A stretch of DNA of 34,063 nucleotides from Planctomycetaceae bacterium (lineage in GTDB: Bacteria > Planctomycetota > Planctomycetia > Planctomycetales > Planctomycetaceae), in assembly GCA_020426395.1 (NCBI GenBank), contig JAGQQC010000003.1, forward strand, positions 1 through 34,063, in the 5' to 3' direction. Under the pieces are notes generated by a model, which did not search any database, was not told where the DNA came from, and saw only the letters and a program-made list of their open reading frames with translations. The translations under genes and the position numbers were made by a program. Positions within the stretch are counted from its first letter, which is position 1, and every line of letters begins with the position of its first letter. This document shows, piece by piece, positions 23,962 to 31,700 of this stretch.

Positions 23962-24657
23962 TTATGATTGGTTCCCCACAGGAACGTCGCCGTACGAATG
24001 AACTTTCTCACAGATCGACCGGAGTGTCTGCTCCAATGATTCATCCGGATTGTTAATTGGCAGCGGTGCGCCAAGGACAACCAGCGGTGCCCCATATTCG
24101 GGGGTACTCATGGCCTCTTCGATCGACAACCCACCCACCGCTTGCACCGGAATACTGACAGCTGCCACAACTTCTCGCAACTGATCGAGCGGACTCGGTT
24201 GCCGTTCTCCTCGAGCGGCGATGCCCCGACGTTGATCGTAACCGATGTGATGCACGATGAAATCACAACCGAGATCTTCCAGCCGTTTTGCGGCGGCAAC
24301 CATATCGTCCGCCGCCATCGTATCACCCATCACCTTGATTCCATAATCCCGCCCGCATTCAACGGCGCACTTGATTGTCTCCTCATGTGCCCGCTCCATC
24401 ACCACGACATGTGTCGCCCCCACTTTCGCGACCATCTCCGCCTCGATATAACCTCCATCCATCATCTTGAGGTCCGCCACCAGCGGTGTCTCCGGAAATT
24501 TTTCCCGCAGCGCCCGCACCCCATGCACTCCTTCCGCCAGAATGAGCGGCGTCCCCGCCTCCAACCAGTCGACCCCTGCCCGCAGCGCCACTTCGGCTGT
24601 CTCAAGAGCATCTTCAATACTCGTCAAATCGAGCGAAATCTGAACGATCGGTTGCAT
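23962..24657 (-). CDS. 3-hexulose-6-phosphate synthase / 3-keto-L-gulonate-6-phosphate decarboxylase family protein
   Basis: The 231-residue TIM barrel belongs to the orotidine-monophosphate-decarboxylase superfamily. It carries the hallmark D-x-K-x2-D metal motif (VADLKMMDGG, about residues 61-70), the N-terminal VQISLDLTSIEDAL, DWLEAGTPLI, VMGDTMAADD, and the phosphate-binding AVGGLSIEEA and LVVLGAPL. HPS condenses formaldehyde with ribulose 5-phosphate, whereas KGPDC decarboxylates 3-keto-L-gulonate 6-phosphate. The two are hard to separate by eye. No 6-phospho-3-hexuloisomerase gene is adjacent. A dehydrogenase and an epimerase follow instead, as expected for sugar-acid catabolism, so I lean to a decarboxylase. 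Two extra residues between motifs are not unusual. It is the first gene of its run. Confidence 0.85.
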   Translation of the reverse strand: MQPIVQISLDLTSIEDALETAEVALRAGVDWLEAGTPLILAEGVHGVRALREKFPETPLVADLKMMDGGYIEAEMVAKVGATHVVVMERAHEETIKCAVECGRDYGIKVMGDTMAADDMVAAAKRLEDLGCDFIVHHIGYDQRRGIAARGERQPSPLDQLREVVAAVSIPVQAVGGLSIEEAMSTPEYGAPLVVLGAPLPINNPDESLEQTLRSICEKVHSYGDVPVGNQS

Positions 24658-24745
24658 CGGGCAACTTTCTGGAAAGGGGAGAAGAGAGGGAGAGAATCAA
24701 TCACTCCACAGTCCCAGATTAGGTTGCCGATTGCAAGTTCGCCAT

Positions 24746-24766
24746 GTAGGTCAGGCACTGCCTGAC
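24746..24766 (+). repeat. Palindromic repeat, family 3, left copy
   Basis: GTAG followed by the perfect dyad GTCAGGCA-C-TGCCTGAC (sharing one G). The 21 bases are the exact reverse complement of 24906-24926. A GTAG lead before a palindrome is the classic REP form. Confidence 0.7.
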
Positions 24767-24905
24767 GCACTTTCTGAGCGATGATCAGCACGACTAGCGT
24801 GTGCGACGCCGATCTCCCGGTCTCAACGTTGAATGCATTCCAATGTCGTTACTTGTTGCCACATTCCACAGAATATGGTGTGCTGCAGCTCAATCTCGAT
24901 GATAA

Positions 24906-24926
24906 GTCAGGCAGTGCCTGACCTAC
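24906..24926 (-). repeat. Palindromic repeat, family 3, right copy
   Basis: This is the exact inverse of 24746-24766, with about 140 bp between the two. Together they occupy the 292-bp space between the HPS/KGPDC-like and DUF1501 genes and form a BIME-like pair. The interior shows no open frame of interest. Confidence 0.7.
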
Positions 24927-24949
24927 TTTTTGACTGCCTCATCAATGAA

Positions 24950-26410
24950 CTAAGACAGCAACTCATGAATCACATCCCCGTGCGGGAGGATGTGACGGGG
25001 GCGGCCGAGTTGGTCGGGGATCATCGTTTCGTGGGGATCGATGCCAAGGAGATGGTACATCGTGGCGAGCACATCTTTCGGATCTGTTGGACGACTGGAA
25101 GGGTAGGCGCCTTGGTTATCGGTCGAACCAATAACCTGCCCAGTTTGAATACCGGCACCGAAGAACATTCCCCAGTAGGCCCCGGCCCAATGCTCGCGCC
25201 CCCCGCCCGGGCCATTACTTAATGTCGGCGTTCGGCCATGTTCGCTGATGACCATGACAAGCGTGTCCTCAAGCAAGCCCCGTTCCTCCATGTCATCCAG
25301 AAAAGCGGGCAGAATCTGGTCGAACTTGGGACATAACCCGTCTTTCAATCGAGGATGATGATTATGGTGCGTATCCCACGCTGCATTGTTGTCGGTCCAG
25401 GTATCCCAGAAGACCGTCGTCATCTTGACGCCCGCTTCGACCAACCGCCGCGCCGCGAGAGCCGACTGTCCGAACAACGTCATTCCATACTTCTGCCGCA
25501 CTCGTTCCGGTTCGCGCGTGATGTCGAGCGCCTCCCCGATCCGCGGATGCGCGATCATCGCCATTGCCAAATCCTGATACTCATCGAAGGTCGTTGTCTC
25601 TACCTGTTGCCGCTGAAGTTTATTGAAAAGTGCCTTTCTTTTTTCAAAACGGGCTTCGGTGATCTCTTCACGCAGATGGATCCCTTCAAACTCAAATGTC
25701 GATTCGGGCGTAACGCCGTCCCACGGATCGAACCGGGTGAGGATCGGGGTTGATCCCTGGATCGAAGGGCAACCGACTTCGCGCGACCCTTCCCCACGGA
25801 AGATCGGCATGATCGGGTTATAACTGCGACCCAACCAACCGGCCGTATGCTGCCAGCGTCCCGGCCCCGTTTTCTGATTGACGGCCCACGGCAAGACCAT
25901 GTTGATCGGAATCCCGGTCGACAGCATGCTGATCCCCTGCTGCTTCCACAGGTATTCGAGGACCGACCCGATATAGGGTTGATGCAGGTCACTGCTCCCA
26001 TCCCCTTCGAGCGCAGGCGTTGACTTCGACAACCCGGAAAGCGCGACGGAAACGGCATGATTGTCCGACGTATGCGTCATCGAACGAATGAGCGCTACCC
26101 GATGCAAGTTCCGACCGATATTCGGCAGATGCTCACAGACGTGGACACCGGGCAAACTCGACGCAATCGCCTTGAACTCCCCCCGCACTTCAACCGGCGC
26201 CTCGGGCTTCGGATCGAGCGTATCCATCTGACTCGGCGCCCCATACAGATACAGAATCACCACCGACTTCGCCCGCGGGGCGGTTATCGTTTTCGGAGCG
26301 GCAAACAACGAAGGCCCGGCCCCGAGCGCCGCCACACCCGCTCCCCCAGCCTGAAGAAATCGCCGACGGTTTAGAGAGTGATTGAAAATCTGCGATGAGT
26401 CTTTAAGCAT
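24950..26410 (-). CDS. DUF1501-family Tat-exported protein (sulfatase-like fold)
   Basis: The 486-residue protein starts with a twin-arginine signal: LNRRRFLQAGGAGVAALGAG, then SLFAAP for cleavage. The mature part shows the DUF1501 pattern common in planctomycetes: VVILYLYGAPSQMDTLDPKP, HLPNIGRNLHRVALIRSMTH, DNHAVSVALSG, FGQSALAARRLVEAGVKMTT, WDTHHNHH, FLDDMEERGLLEDTLVMVISEHGRTPT, HWAGAYWGMFFGAG, and the C-terminal VLATMYHLLGIDP. The fold resembles alkaline-phosphatase/sulfatase enzymes, though the substrate is unknown. It is usually paired with a DUF1549/DUF1553 cytochrome-like gene, and none is seen here. The start is ATG 26410. The gene stands alone between two hairpin-repeat regions. Confidence 0.92.
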   Translation of the reverse strand: MLKDSSQIFNHSLNRRRFLQAGGAGVAALGAGPSLFAAPKTITAPRAKSVVILYLYGAPSQMDTLDPKPEAPVEVRGEFKAIASSLPGVHVCEHLPNIGRNLHRVALIRSMTHTSDNHAVSVALSGLSKSTPALEGDGSSDLHQPYIGSVLEYLWKQQGISMLSTGIPINMVLPWAVNQKTGPGRWQHTAGWLGRSYNPIMPIFRGEGSREVGCPSIQGSTPILTRFDPWDGVTPESTFEFEGIHLREEITEARFEKRKALFNKLQRQQVETTTFDEYQDLAMAMIAHPRIGEALDITREPERVRQKYGMTLFGQSALAARRLVEAGVKMTTVFWDTWTDNNAAWDTHHNHHPRLKDGLCPKFDQILPAFLDDMEERGLLEDTLVMVISEHGRTPTLSNGPGGGREHWAGAYWGMFFGAGIQTGQVIGSTDNQGAYPSSRPTDPKDVLATMYHLLGIDPHETMIPDQLGRPRHILPHGDVIHELLS

Positions 26411-26538
26411 GGTCTAGACTCCAATAGCAGGAAGGGAATTGTTATATCCGTGGGATTTGATTCGTTCAGAGTAAACGGGATTGAGGATAGGTTCAATGGG
26501 ATTCGTTAAGATTTGGAAGACGACCACATGGATTTCAT

Positions 26539-26569
26539 GGGTGCCACGGCTAGACTCGCTAGCCGTGCC
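26539..26569 (+). repeat. REP-like hairpin, family 2, left copy
   Basis: GGGTGC, then stem CACGGCTAG, loop ACTCG and stem CTAGCCGTG, then CC. It is the exact inverse of 26673-26703. Aligned to family 1 it keeps the GGGTG lead and nine stem pairs, and it differs at two stem positions that both change as compensating pairs. Confidence 0.75.
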
Positions 26570-26672
26570 GCTAAGTAACTGAACCAGAAATAAACTCACA
26601 ATGGGTCACCCTCAGTATTTCTAAAGTAGACAGGCTTTCCATTGGAAAGTTCTTGGTCTTTGCACCCACATT

Positions 26673-26703
26673 GGCACGGCTAGCGAGTCTAGCCGTGGCA
26701 CCC
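26673..26703 (-). repeat. REP-like hairpin, family 2, right copy
   Basis: The exact reverse complement of 26539-26569 over 31 bases, forming a tail-to-tail pair of hairpins. No transposase lies between them. Confidence 0.75.
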
Positions 26704-26767
26704 AAAGTCTGGATTTCCTGACATTAATAGGAAGATGGAACAGCAGGGTCACTTCGAGCCGCTGTTT

Positions 26768-27517
26768 CTAAAAAGCGGGTTCGGCTTCGTATTCTCCGCC
26801 AACCGGTTCGCCACACATGGGGCACTCTCCTGAACTCGCATCGGTGATCGTCTCACCGCAACCAGCACATCGCACTACGAGCGAATCAAGCTTTTCGTGC
26901 TTTTCTTCCTGATATGCCTGAATCGTGTTGATGACCTTCATCCAGTAGATCGTCATCATCACATCCAAAACCAATGCCGCCATACCGAGAGTGCGTTGCG
27001 TGGAAAGCTCAAAGAAATCATTGGAAGATATCTGATCAACTATCTTGTTGATGACCCAAAGCTTCCACCACATACCAACTACGCTATTTTGCGTTTTCTC
27101 TCCTTCCAGGTTCGTATCGGGATTACTATGGTTCCAGATCGCACTGATCACCCGGGCGGGCATAAAGAGATTCGCTATCGGAATCAAAAACCAACCCACC
27201 GACCATCCCGATGTGTAAGGCATTTCATGATGCACCGAAAGAGCATGGGCATTCTTGCAAGCCCGGTTTACCCAGACAAGGAACAGAATAAAGGCCGTTA
27301 AACTGATCAGTCCCGTGGGCAACATGAGAATCAAAATCAGGCTTTGGATCATTTTAACTTTATCATCAAATACACCATTCACCTCAAGGAGAATCAGGAA
27401 ATAGATAGACGCCGCCGACAGACAAAGCGTTACCAGCATTCGGATCACGATGAAGACTTTCAGAACCTTAGTTTGGCCTGACATATCGACATAAGTATGT
27501 TGAGTGGAACCTGCCAT
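26768..27517 (-). CDS. DUF4328-domain membrane protein with C-terminal zinc ribbon
   Basis: The 249-residue protein has about four membrane spans (roughly 20-45, 57-84, 105-128 and 175-198). The DUF4328 signature lies at 78-130: LFLVWVNRACKNAHAL, then YTSGWSVGWFLIPIANLFMP and ARVISAIW. After the last span a cytoplasmic zinc ribbon has C217-x2-C220 and C232-x2-C235 (CAGCGE, CPMCGE), followed by an acidic tail. The function of DUF4328 proteins is not known. The zinc ribbon is an addition seen in some members and suggests a binding partner or a sensory role. AAGGA lies about eight bases before the ATG, supporting the start. No clear operon partner. Confidence 0.88.
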   Translation of the reverse strand: MAGSTQHTYVDMSGQTKVLKVFIVIRMLVTLCLSAASIYFLILLEVNGVFDDKVKMIQSLILILMLPTGLISLTAFILFLVWVNRACKNAHALSVHHEMPYTSGWSVGWFLIPIANLFMPARVISAIWNHSNPDTNLEGEKTQNSVVGMWWKLWVINKIVDQISSNDFFELSTQRTLGMAALVLDVMMTIYWMKVINTIQAYQEEKHEKLDSLVVRCAGCGETITDASSGECPMCGEPVGGEYEAEPAF

Positions 27518-27928
27518 CTGTTAATCCTTGATTGACTTTGCACCTGTTCTGACAGGGGGGAGGAAGCCTGGCCCGGGCTCACAGCATTTCACCATATTCA
27601 GACGGACATCTGCAATCGCTTCAGCCCTGATTTGAAGAACTTTTTAGCATCGAAGGTGGCTCACGAAAGCACGGAATAACCACTCCATTCCAATTCTTCC
27701 ATATGAATGAAAACTGACTATTTTTAGAGTCCATTGTGGAAGTGCATGAACCTTTTGAACATGGGGCAATATGACCCATCAGAGGGATTTTAGTTGAGCT
27801 CGAATGTTCTTTTATCGAAAACGCCCCAGAAGTCTCCATAAAAACTGGCAATCTGTCCCCGGAACCGAAAGACGACTCTTGCTCAGGTTATTCAGGCCGA
27901 TCTATAATCCCGGCATAGAGCTGTCGTT

Positions 27929-27945
27929 GCCGGTTTGAAACCGGC
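27929..27945. repeat. Perfect palindrome GCCGGTTT-G-AAACCGGC
   Basis: An exact 8-bp inverted repeat around one base, with TTGCC before and TTCC after. It could be a single copy of another dispersed palindrome family or a regulator site. No second copy was noticed in the window. Confidence 0.4.
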
Positions 27946-28007
27946 TTCCAGAGCATCAGCTCGCTTTAGTGGTTTGGGCTCCCACCTTGCCGCATGCCTG
28001 CTCCATT

Positions 28008-28409
28008 TTGATTTCAACAGACCGCTACGATATTCGCCGGTTCTTTCCGAGCCTCGCTGTTGTCTGTTTTCTTATCTGTCTAGGGTATTGGACTGCTTTT
28101 CCTGCCTGCCCTCTTCTCAAAGACAATTGTGACACACAGGTTTCACAACACCTTCTCAGTTCTGACTCTCATGCGGTCCGTCCTCAACTGAGCAATCCTG
28201 ATCTGCAAACACAACCTGCCGGTGAAAGCGAACCCTTTCGTCTGAACAACGTCGTGCTGCAGATTGATACGCTCCCGCGCACATGCTCCTTCTTTGCATT
28301 GCTCTTGTTCAGACAGTCCCCAAACTGGCAACGTGGCTTTGGTCCGCACCGTTTGCCAATTTCTTTCAGCCCGACCTTGCTTCAGCTACATATGCTGTTA
28401 CAGCGATGA
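28008..28409 (+). CDS. Possible small exported protein
   Basis: From a TTG at 28008 the frame gives about 133 residues. It opens with a basic stretch (MISTDRYDIRRF) and then a hydrophobic one ending in small residues (FPSLAVVCFLICLGYWTAFPA), which looks like a signal peptide or anchor. A further hydrophobic stretch (SFFALLLF) lies later, and several cysteines follow the first. No family is recognised, there is no ribosome site before the TTG, and an alternative GTG lies at 27969. It may be a real secreted protein, a decayed gene or chance. Confidence 0.27.
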   Translation: MISTDRYDIRRFFPSLAVVCFLICLGYWTAFPACPLLKDNCDTQVSQHLLSSDSHAVRPQLSNPDLQTQPAGESEPFRLNNVVLQIDTLPRTCSFFALLLFRQSPNWQRGFGPHRLPISFSPTLLQLHMLLQR

Positions 28410-28531
28410 ACCGCTCAGAATGACCTGTTGCTTATAGAGTCCGTGTCGTTCTTCCATTCATCGTTAGATCTAGAGAGAGCTCCTATCTGAATCAGGCTGA
28501 CCTCTCTCCCTGCATAAAAGCGAGCAAATCC

Positions 28532-29098
28532 ATGAAACATCACCCTTTCTCCATCGATTCAACCCGGTTTGTCATTCAAGATCGAATCCAACGAGTCGCC
28601 TCTCTGGTTGATTCCGGCCATTACCAGGATGCCCTGCACATGCTGAGCTCAGGCAATACAACACTTCCGGAAATTCGCAACGCCCGGGGGGTCTGTCTGA
28701 TGAGAATGAAACGGTACCGAGAGTCACTCGACTTGTTCAAGTCGTTGGTAATTCCTCTGAATTGCACTTGGATGCGACCCGAATTACCTGTCATTTACCG
28801 TGCAAATTTGGTGACGGCGCTTATTCTCGCTCAGTTACCACAGGGGGCTCATCTCGCCTTACTGGAAATTCAGGAACAAGATCACCCTTCTATCATCCGG
28901 TTACGACAAGTGATGGAGCGTTGGATTTCTCAATTAAGCTGGCCGAAATGGCTGCAATGGAAATATGGCTTTGATATCAACGAACCAATCTCCCTCGATT
29001 TTCCACCCGGCGAAATTATCGACCCATTTGTGAGTGATCTTATTCGACAATTCCCTGGCACAACGGATCCTCCCTTGCCGGCTCATCCCGCGGCGTAA
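28532..29098 (+). CDS. TPR-like protein of unknown function
   Basis: The 188-residue product begins with helical pairs that resemble tetratricopeptide repeats: RVASLVDSGHYQDALHMLSS at about 21-40, then IRNARGVCLMRMKRYRESLDLF at about 48-69, with the G-x-Y and A-L spacing of TPRs. A third weaker pair follows (ANLVTALILAQLPQGAHLALLE). The C-terminus is proline-rich (GTTDPPLPAHPAA). TPRs mediate protein contacts, and no enzyme domain is present. The ATG at 28532 has a GCGAG stretch about eight bases upstream. The MFS gene starts 43 bp later, so these are likely in one transcript. Confidence 0.7.
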   Translation: MKHHPFSIDSTRFVIQDRIQRVASLVDSGHYQDALHMLSSGNTTLPEIRNARGVCLMRMKRYRESLDLFKSLVIPLNCTWMRPELPVIYRANLVTALILAQLPQGAHLALLEIQEQDHPSIIRLRQVMERWISQLSWPKWLQWKYGFDINEPISLDFPPGEIIDPFVSDLIRQFPGTTDPPLPAHPAA

Positions 29099-29141
29099 AG
29101 GATGCGAAATTCTATTCTCTTTTTCATTGAAACGAATCTGC

Positions 29142-30476
29142 ATGAGCACTTCTTCCCGATTCAACCTGACCCGCTGGCTGATCTGTATCATTGCCGCCAT
29201 CGGATTTGCCTTCGACATCTATGAACTTCTGATGTTGCCACTGATTATCAGGCCGGCATTGCAGGATCTAATCGGAGCCAGTCCGGGAACAAGTGAGTTT
29301 GAATTTTGGGTGGGAATGCTCTTCTTTGTTCCTGCCATGGTTGGAGGGATCTTCGGTTTACTGGGAGGTTATCTCACCGACTTGTGGGGACGACGGCGTG
29401 TTCTGGTCGGTAGCATTCTCCTGTATGCGTTCTCCGCTTTTGCCGCCGGGTTCTCCACTTCGATCGAAATGCTGCTAGTTCTCCGTTGTACGACTTTCAT
29501 TGGTGTCTGTGTCGAGTTCGTCGCCGCCGTCGCCTGGCTCGCTGAACTTTTCCCCGACCAGAAACAACGTGAAGGGGTGCTCGGTTTCACACAGGCGTTC
29601 TCCTCCTTCGGTGGGTTGCTGGTCACGGGGGCAAACTGGCTCGCCCTGCATTACGGGGACATGCTCCCCGCCATTCAAGGTGGGCACGAGGCCTGGCGAT
29701 ACACGCTTATCTCGGGGGTGATTCCCGCGCTCCCACTCATTTTGATTCGTCCCTTTCTGCCAGAATCACCCGAGTGGCAATCCAAAAAAGAAGCGGGCAC
29801 ACTCCAGCGTCCCAGTTTGAAAGCGTTGTTTTCCGATCAATACCGACGAACCACCATCGTGACGACCTTAATGTTTGCTTGCAGTTATGGCGCCGCATTC
29901 GGAGCTTTGCAACAAACTCCGCGGATGGTCCCTCATCTGCCGGAAGTCAAATCGATGACGGCCGACAAACCCGTGCCCGAACAGAAGAAGATCGAACAGC
30001 AAACTGCCGCGCAAGTCAATTTCTATCAGGAAATGGGAGGGCTCGCTGGCCGTTTTCTGCTGGCGATCCTGGCGATCTACATCATCAGTCGTCGCGCATT
30101 AATCCGGATCTTTCTCTTACCCGGTTTGATCCTGATTCCACTTATCTATTTTTATCCGGCTCGGGATGATCTGGACCTGCTCAAATGGGGCATTTTCTGC
30201 GCCGGACTGGTCACGATTGGACAATTCAGTTTCTGGGGGAATTATTTACCCCGCGTCTACCCCGTCCACTTAAGAGGAACCGGCGAAAGTTTCGCCGCCA
30301 ACATCGGCGGCCGTATGCTGGGCACTTCCGCCGCCCTCGTGACGACGAATCTTGTCCCCTACATGCCCGCCACTTCCCTCGCTCTCGCCGCCTGTCTTGT
30401 AGGAGGAACCGTTTACCTGATTGGATTCATCGCCAGTTTCTGGTTGCCCGAACCAGGAGAGGAATTGGAAACCTAG
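29142..30476 (+). CDS. MFS transporter (sugar- or acid-transporter type)
   Basis: I place the start at ATG 29142, just before the first span. The frame also runs back to 29034, overlapping the previous gene in an unlikely way. The 444-residue protein has about twelve spans. The MFS signature loop between spans 2 and 3 is present (GGYLTDLWGRRRVLVG, with D and the RRR run). An A-type loop follows span 4 (AELFPDQKQREGVLGF). A central charged loop is extended (PEQKKIEQQTAAQVNFYQE). The second half contains NYLPRVYPVHLRGTGESFAANIGGR, printed here as NYLPRVYPVHLRGTG and ESFAANIGGR, typical of sugar- or acid-porter relatives. The substrate is unknown. Its stop codon directly abuts the ATG of the next gene. 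Confidence 0.88.
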   Translation: MSTSSRFNLTRWLICIIAAIGFAFDIYELLMLPLIIRPALQDLIGASPGTSEFEFWVGMLFFVPAMVGGIFGLLGGYLTDLWGRRRVLVGSILLYAFSAFAAGFSTSIEMLLVLRCTTFIGVCVEFVAAVAWLAELFPDQKQREGVLGFTQAFSSFGGLLVTGANWLALHYGDMLPAIQGGHEAWRYTLISGVIPALPLILIRPFLPESPEWQSKKEAGTLQRPSLKALFSDQYRRTTIVTTLMFACSYGAAFGALQQTPRMVPHLPEVKSMTADKPVPEQKKIEQQTAAQVNFYQEMGGLAGRFLLAILAIYIISRRALIRIFLLPGLILIPLIYFYPARDDLDLLKWGIFCAGLVTIGQFSFWGNYLPRVYPVHLRGTGESFAANIGGRMLGTSAALVTTNLVPYMPATSLALAACLVGGTVYLIGFIASFWLPEPGEELET

Positions 30477-31484
30477 ATGAACTCATTCTTCCTGTTGGTC
30501 GCAGGTCTGATTGCACTCGTCATCGGAGCAGAAGCCCTCGTTCGAGGGGCTTCAAAACTGGCCGGTGCGCTTGGTGTCTCGTCACTGGTGATCGGCTTGA
30601 CTGTTGTCGCATTTGGAACCAGTGCCCCAGAGATGGCGGTTTCCGTTTCCTCGTCTCTCTCCGGGCAAGGTGATATCGCCCTGGGCAACGTGGTCGGAAG
30701 CAACATCTTCAATCTGCTGTTTATCCTGGGCGCTTCCGCTTTGGTTGTCCCTCTGGTTGTCGATCGAAAGTTGATCCGTGTTGACATTCCATTGATGGTA
30801 CTCGCATCTTTGATCGCCTGGATTTTCAGCAACGGAGGAACCATTAACCGCATTGAAGGAAGCCTGCTGTTTATCAGTTTACTGATCTATACCGCACAAT
30901 GTATCTGGTTGGGGCGCCGGTCTTCTCCGGAACTTCAGCAGGAATATCAAGAGGCTTTCCCCACCTCGAAAGCTGATCCAGGAAACGATCCTCACCGCCA
31001 CAGCCCCCGTCTGTTAACGATCTCGATTCAAATCATTTTCGTGAGTTTGGGCCTGGTTCTTCTCGTACTGGGTGCTAACTGGCTCGTCACTGGGGCAACG
31101 ACCATTGCCCGCCATTGGGGAATTAGTGAGCTGGTCATCGGTTTGACCATCGTCGCTGCGGGAACTTCGCTACCGGAAGTAGCCACATCACTCGTCGCCG
31201 CGTTCAAAGGGGAGCGGGATATCGCTGTGGGAAATGTGGTAGGGAGCAATCTGTTTAATCTCCTGGGAGTTCTTGGACTATCCGCGGCAGTCGCTCCGGG
31301 GGGATCATCCGTCTCTCCGGAAGCAATCTATTACGACATCCCTGTAATGATCTTCACCTCTCTGATCGTGGCAATACACTTCCGCGTAACGTCAAAGATC
31401 CAACGTTGGCATGGCCTTCTGCTTGTTTCGCTCTATGTCGGATATACGGTTTTCTTGATCCTGCGATCAAAGGAATTGGTTTAA
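30477..31484 (+). CDS. yrbG: Calcium/sodium antiporter, YrbG family
   Basis: The 335-residue membrane protein has about ten spans in two inverted halves. Each half carries an alpha repeat. The first has SSLVIGLTVVAFGTSAPEMA and GDIALGNVVGSNIFNLLFI. The second has SELVIGLTIVAAGTSLPEVA and RDIAVGNVVGSNLFNLLGV. The two glutamates in GTSAPE and GTSLPE bind the cations. The family exchanges Ca2+ for Na+ across the inner membrane. The ATG follows the MFS stop with no gap, and GAGG lies within the end of the MFS gene, so translation is probably coupled. In Escherichia coli yrbG heads the kdsD-lpt operon. Here it is about 25 kb from kdsD. Confidence 0.93.
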   Translation: MNSFFLLVAGLIALVIGAEALVRGASKLAGALGVSSLVIGLTVVAFGTSAPEMAVSVSSSLSGQGDIALGNVVGSNIFNLLFILGASALVVPLVVDRKLIRVDIPLMVLASLIAWIFSNGGTINRIEGSLLFISLLIYTAQCIWLGRRSSPELQQEYQEAFPTSKADPGNDPHRHSPRLLTISIQIIFVSLGLVLLVLGANWLVTGATTIARHWGISELVIGLTIVAAGTSLPEVATSLVAAFKGERDIAVGNVVGSNLFNLLGVLGLSAAVAPGGSSVSPEAIYYDIPVMIFTSLIVAIHFRVTSKIQRWHGLLLVSLYVGYTVFLILRSKELV

Positions 31485-31591
31485 CCGAATACCATGCGAT
31501 TCAACGGTTTTTTCAAAAAAGGGAAGACCTACTGCCAACGTAGAATCAGAATTTGCCCAGCCGGCCTATTCTGAGTGAATAATTAATGAAG

Positions 31592-31663
31592 TACCTCGCC
31601 AGGGAGTCGAACCCCGTCCGACGGTGTCGAAAACCGTCATGCAATCCCTCACACACGCAAGGC
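31592..31663 (-). tRNA. tRNA-like cloverleaf with TCG anticodon (tRNA-Arg)
   Basis: On the minus strand the 72 bases fold as a cloverleaf. The acceptor is GCCTTGC/GCGAGGT (seven pairs, two of them G-U). The D stem is GTGT/GCAT with an eight-base loop. The anticodon stem is ACGGT/ACCGT with loop TTTCGAC, giving anticodon TCG (CGA codon, arginine), T33 and A37. The variable loop is CGGA. The T stem CGGGG/CCCTG closes TTCGACT. The discriminator is A, and no CCA is encoded. Weak points are the G1-U72 pair, G instead of T at position 8, and a D loop without A14. It is either a divergent functional tRNA or a pseudo-tRNA. Confidence 0.5.
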
Positions 31664-31668
31664 ATAAA

Positions 31669-31692
31669 GCTGACCTGCGCAAACAGGTCAGC
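31669..31692 (-). terminator. Hairpin terminator after the small minus-strand frame
   Basis: A perfect 9-bp stem, GCTGACCTG/CAGGTCAGC, closes a six-base loop. On the minus strand it starts 8 bases after the TAA at 31703-31701 and is followed by TTTAT. Its position right behind that frame suggests that a genuine gene once ended there. The T-tract is short. Confidence 0.55.
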
Positions 31693-31700
31693 GGTTCTAC

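Larger units (their letters stand above)
26411..26767. other. Intergenic region holding a REP-like pair
   Basis: This stretch between the DUF1501 and DUF4328 genes contains two inverted hairpin repeats (26539 and 26673) about 100 bp apart. There is no supported gene. The 61-codon minus-strand frame at 26414 reads through one hairpin and is not credible. Confidence 0.55.
27518..28531. other. 1-kb region with no clear gene
   Basis: No strongly supported gene lies here. The minus-strand frame at 27621-27851 lacks any pattern. A plus-strand frame (28008-28409) has a signal-like start and is listed separately with low confidence. A short perfect palindrome lies at 27929-27945. The rest is unassigned, and it may contain decayed genes. 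Confidence 0.5.

Noticed and set aside
23962-24657. Formaldehyde-fixing ribulose monophosphate pathway
   Set aside because: The family fits, but there is no adjacent phosphohexuloisomerase. KdsD is an SIS protein but has CBS domains and the arabinose-phosphate isomerase signatures, so it is not the missing partner.
27621-27851. 76-codon minus-strand frame
   Set aside because: No recognisable motif, poor start context and isolated position.
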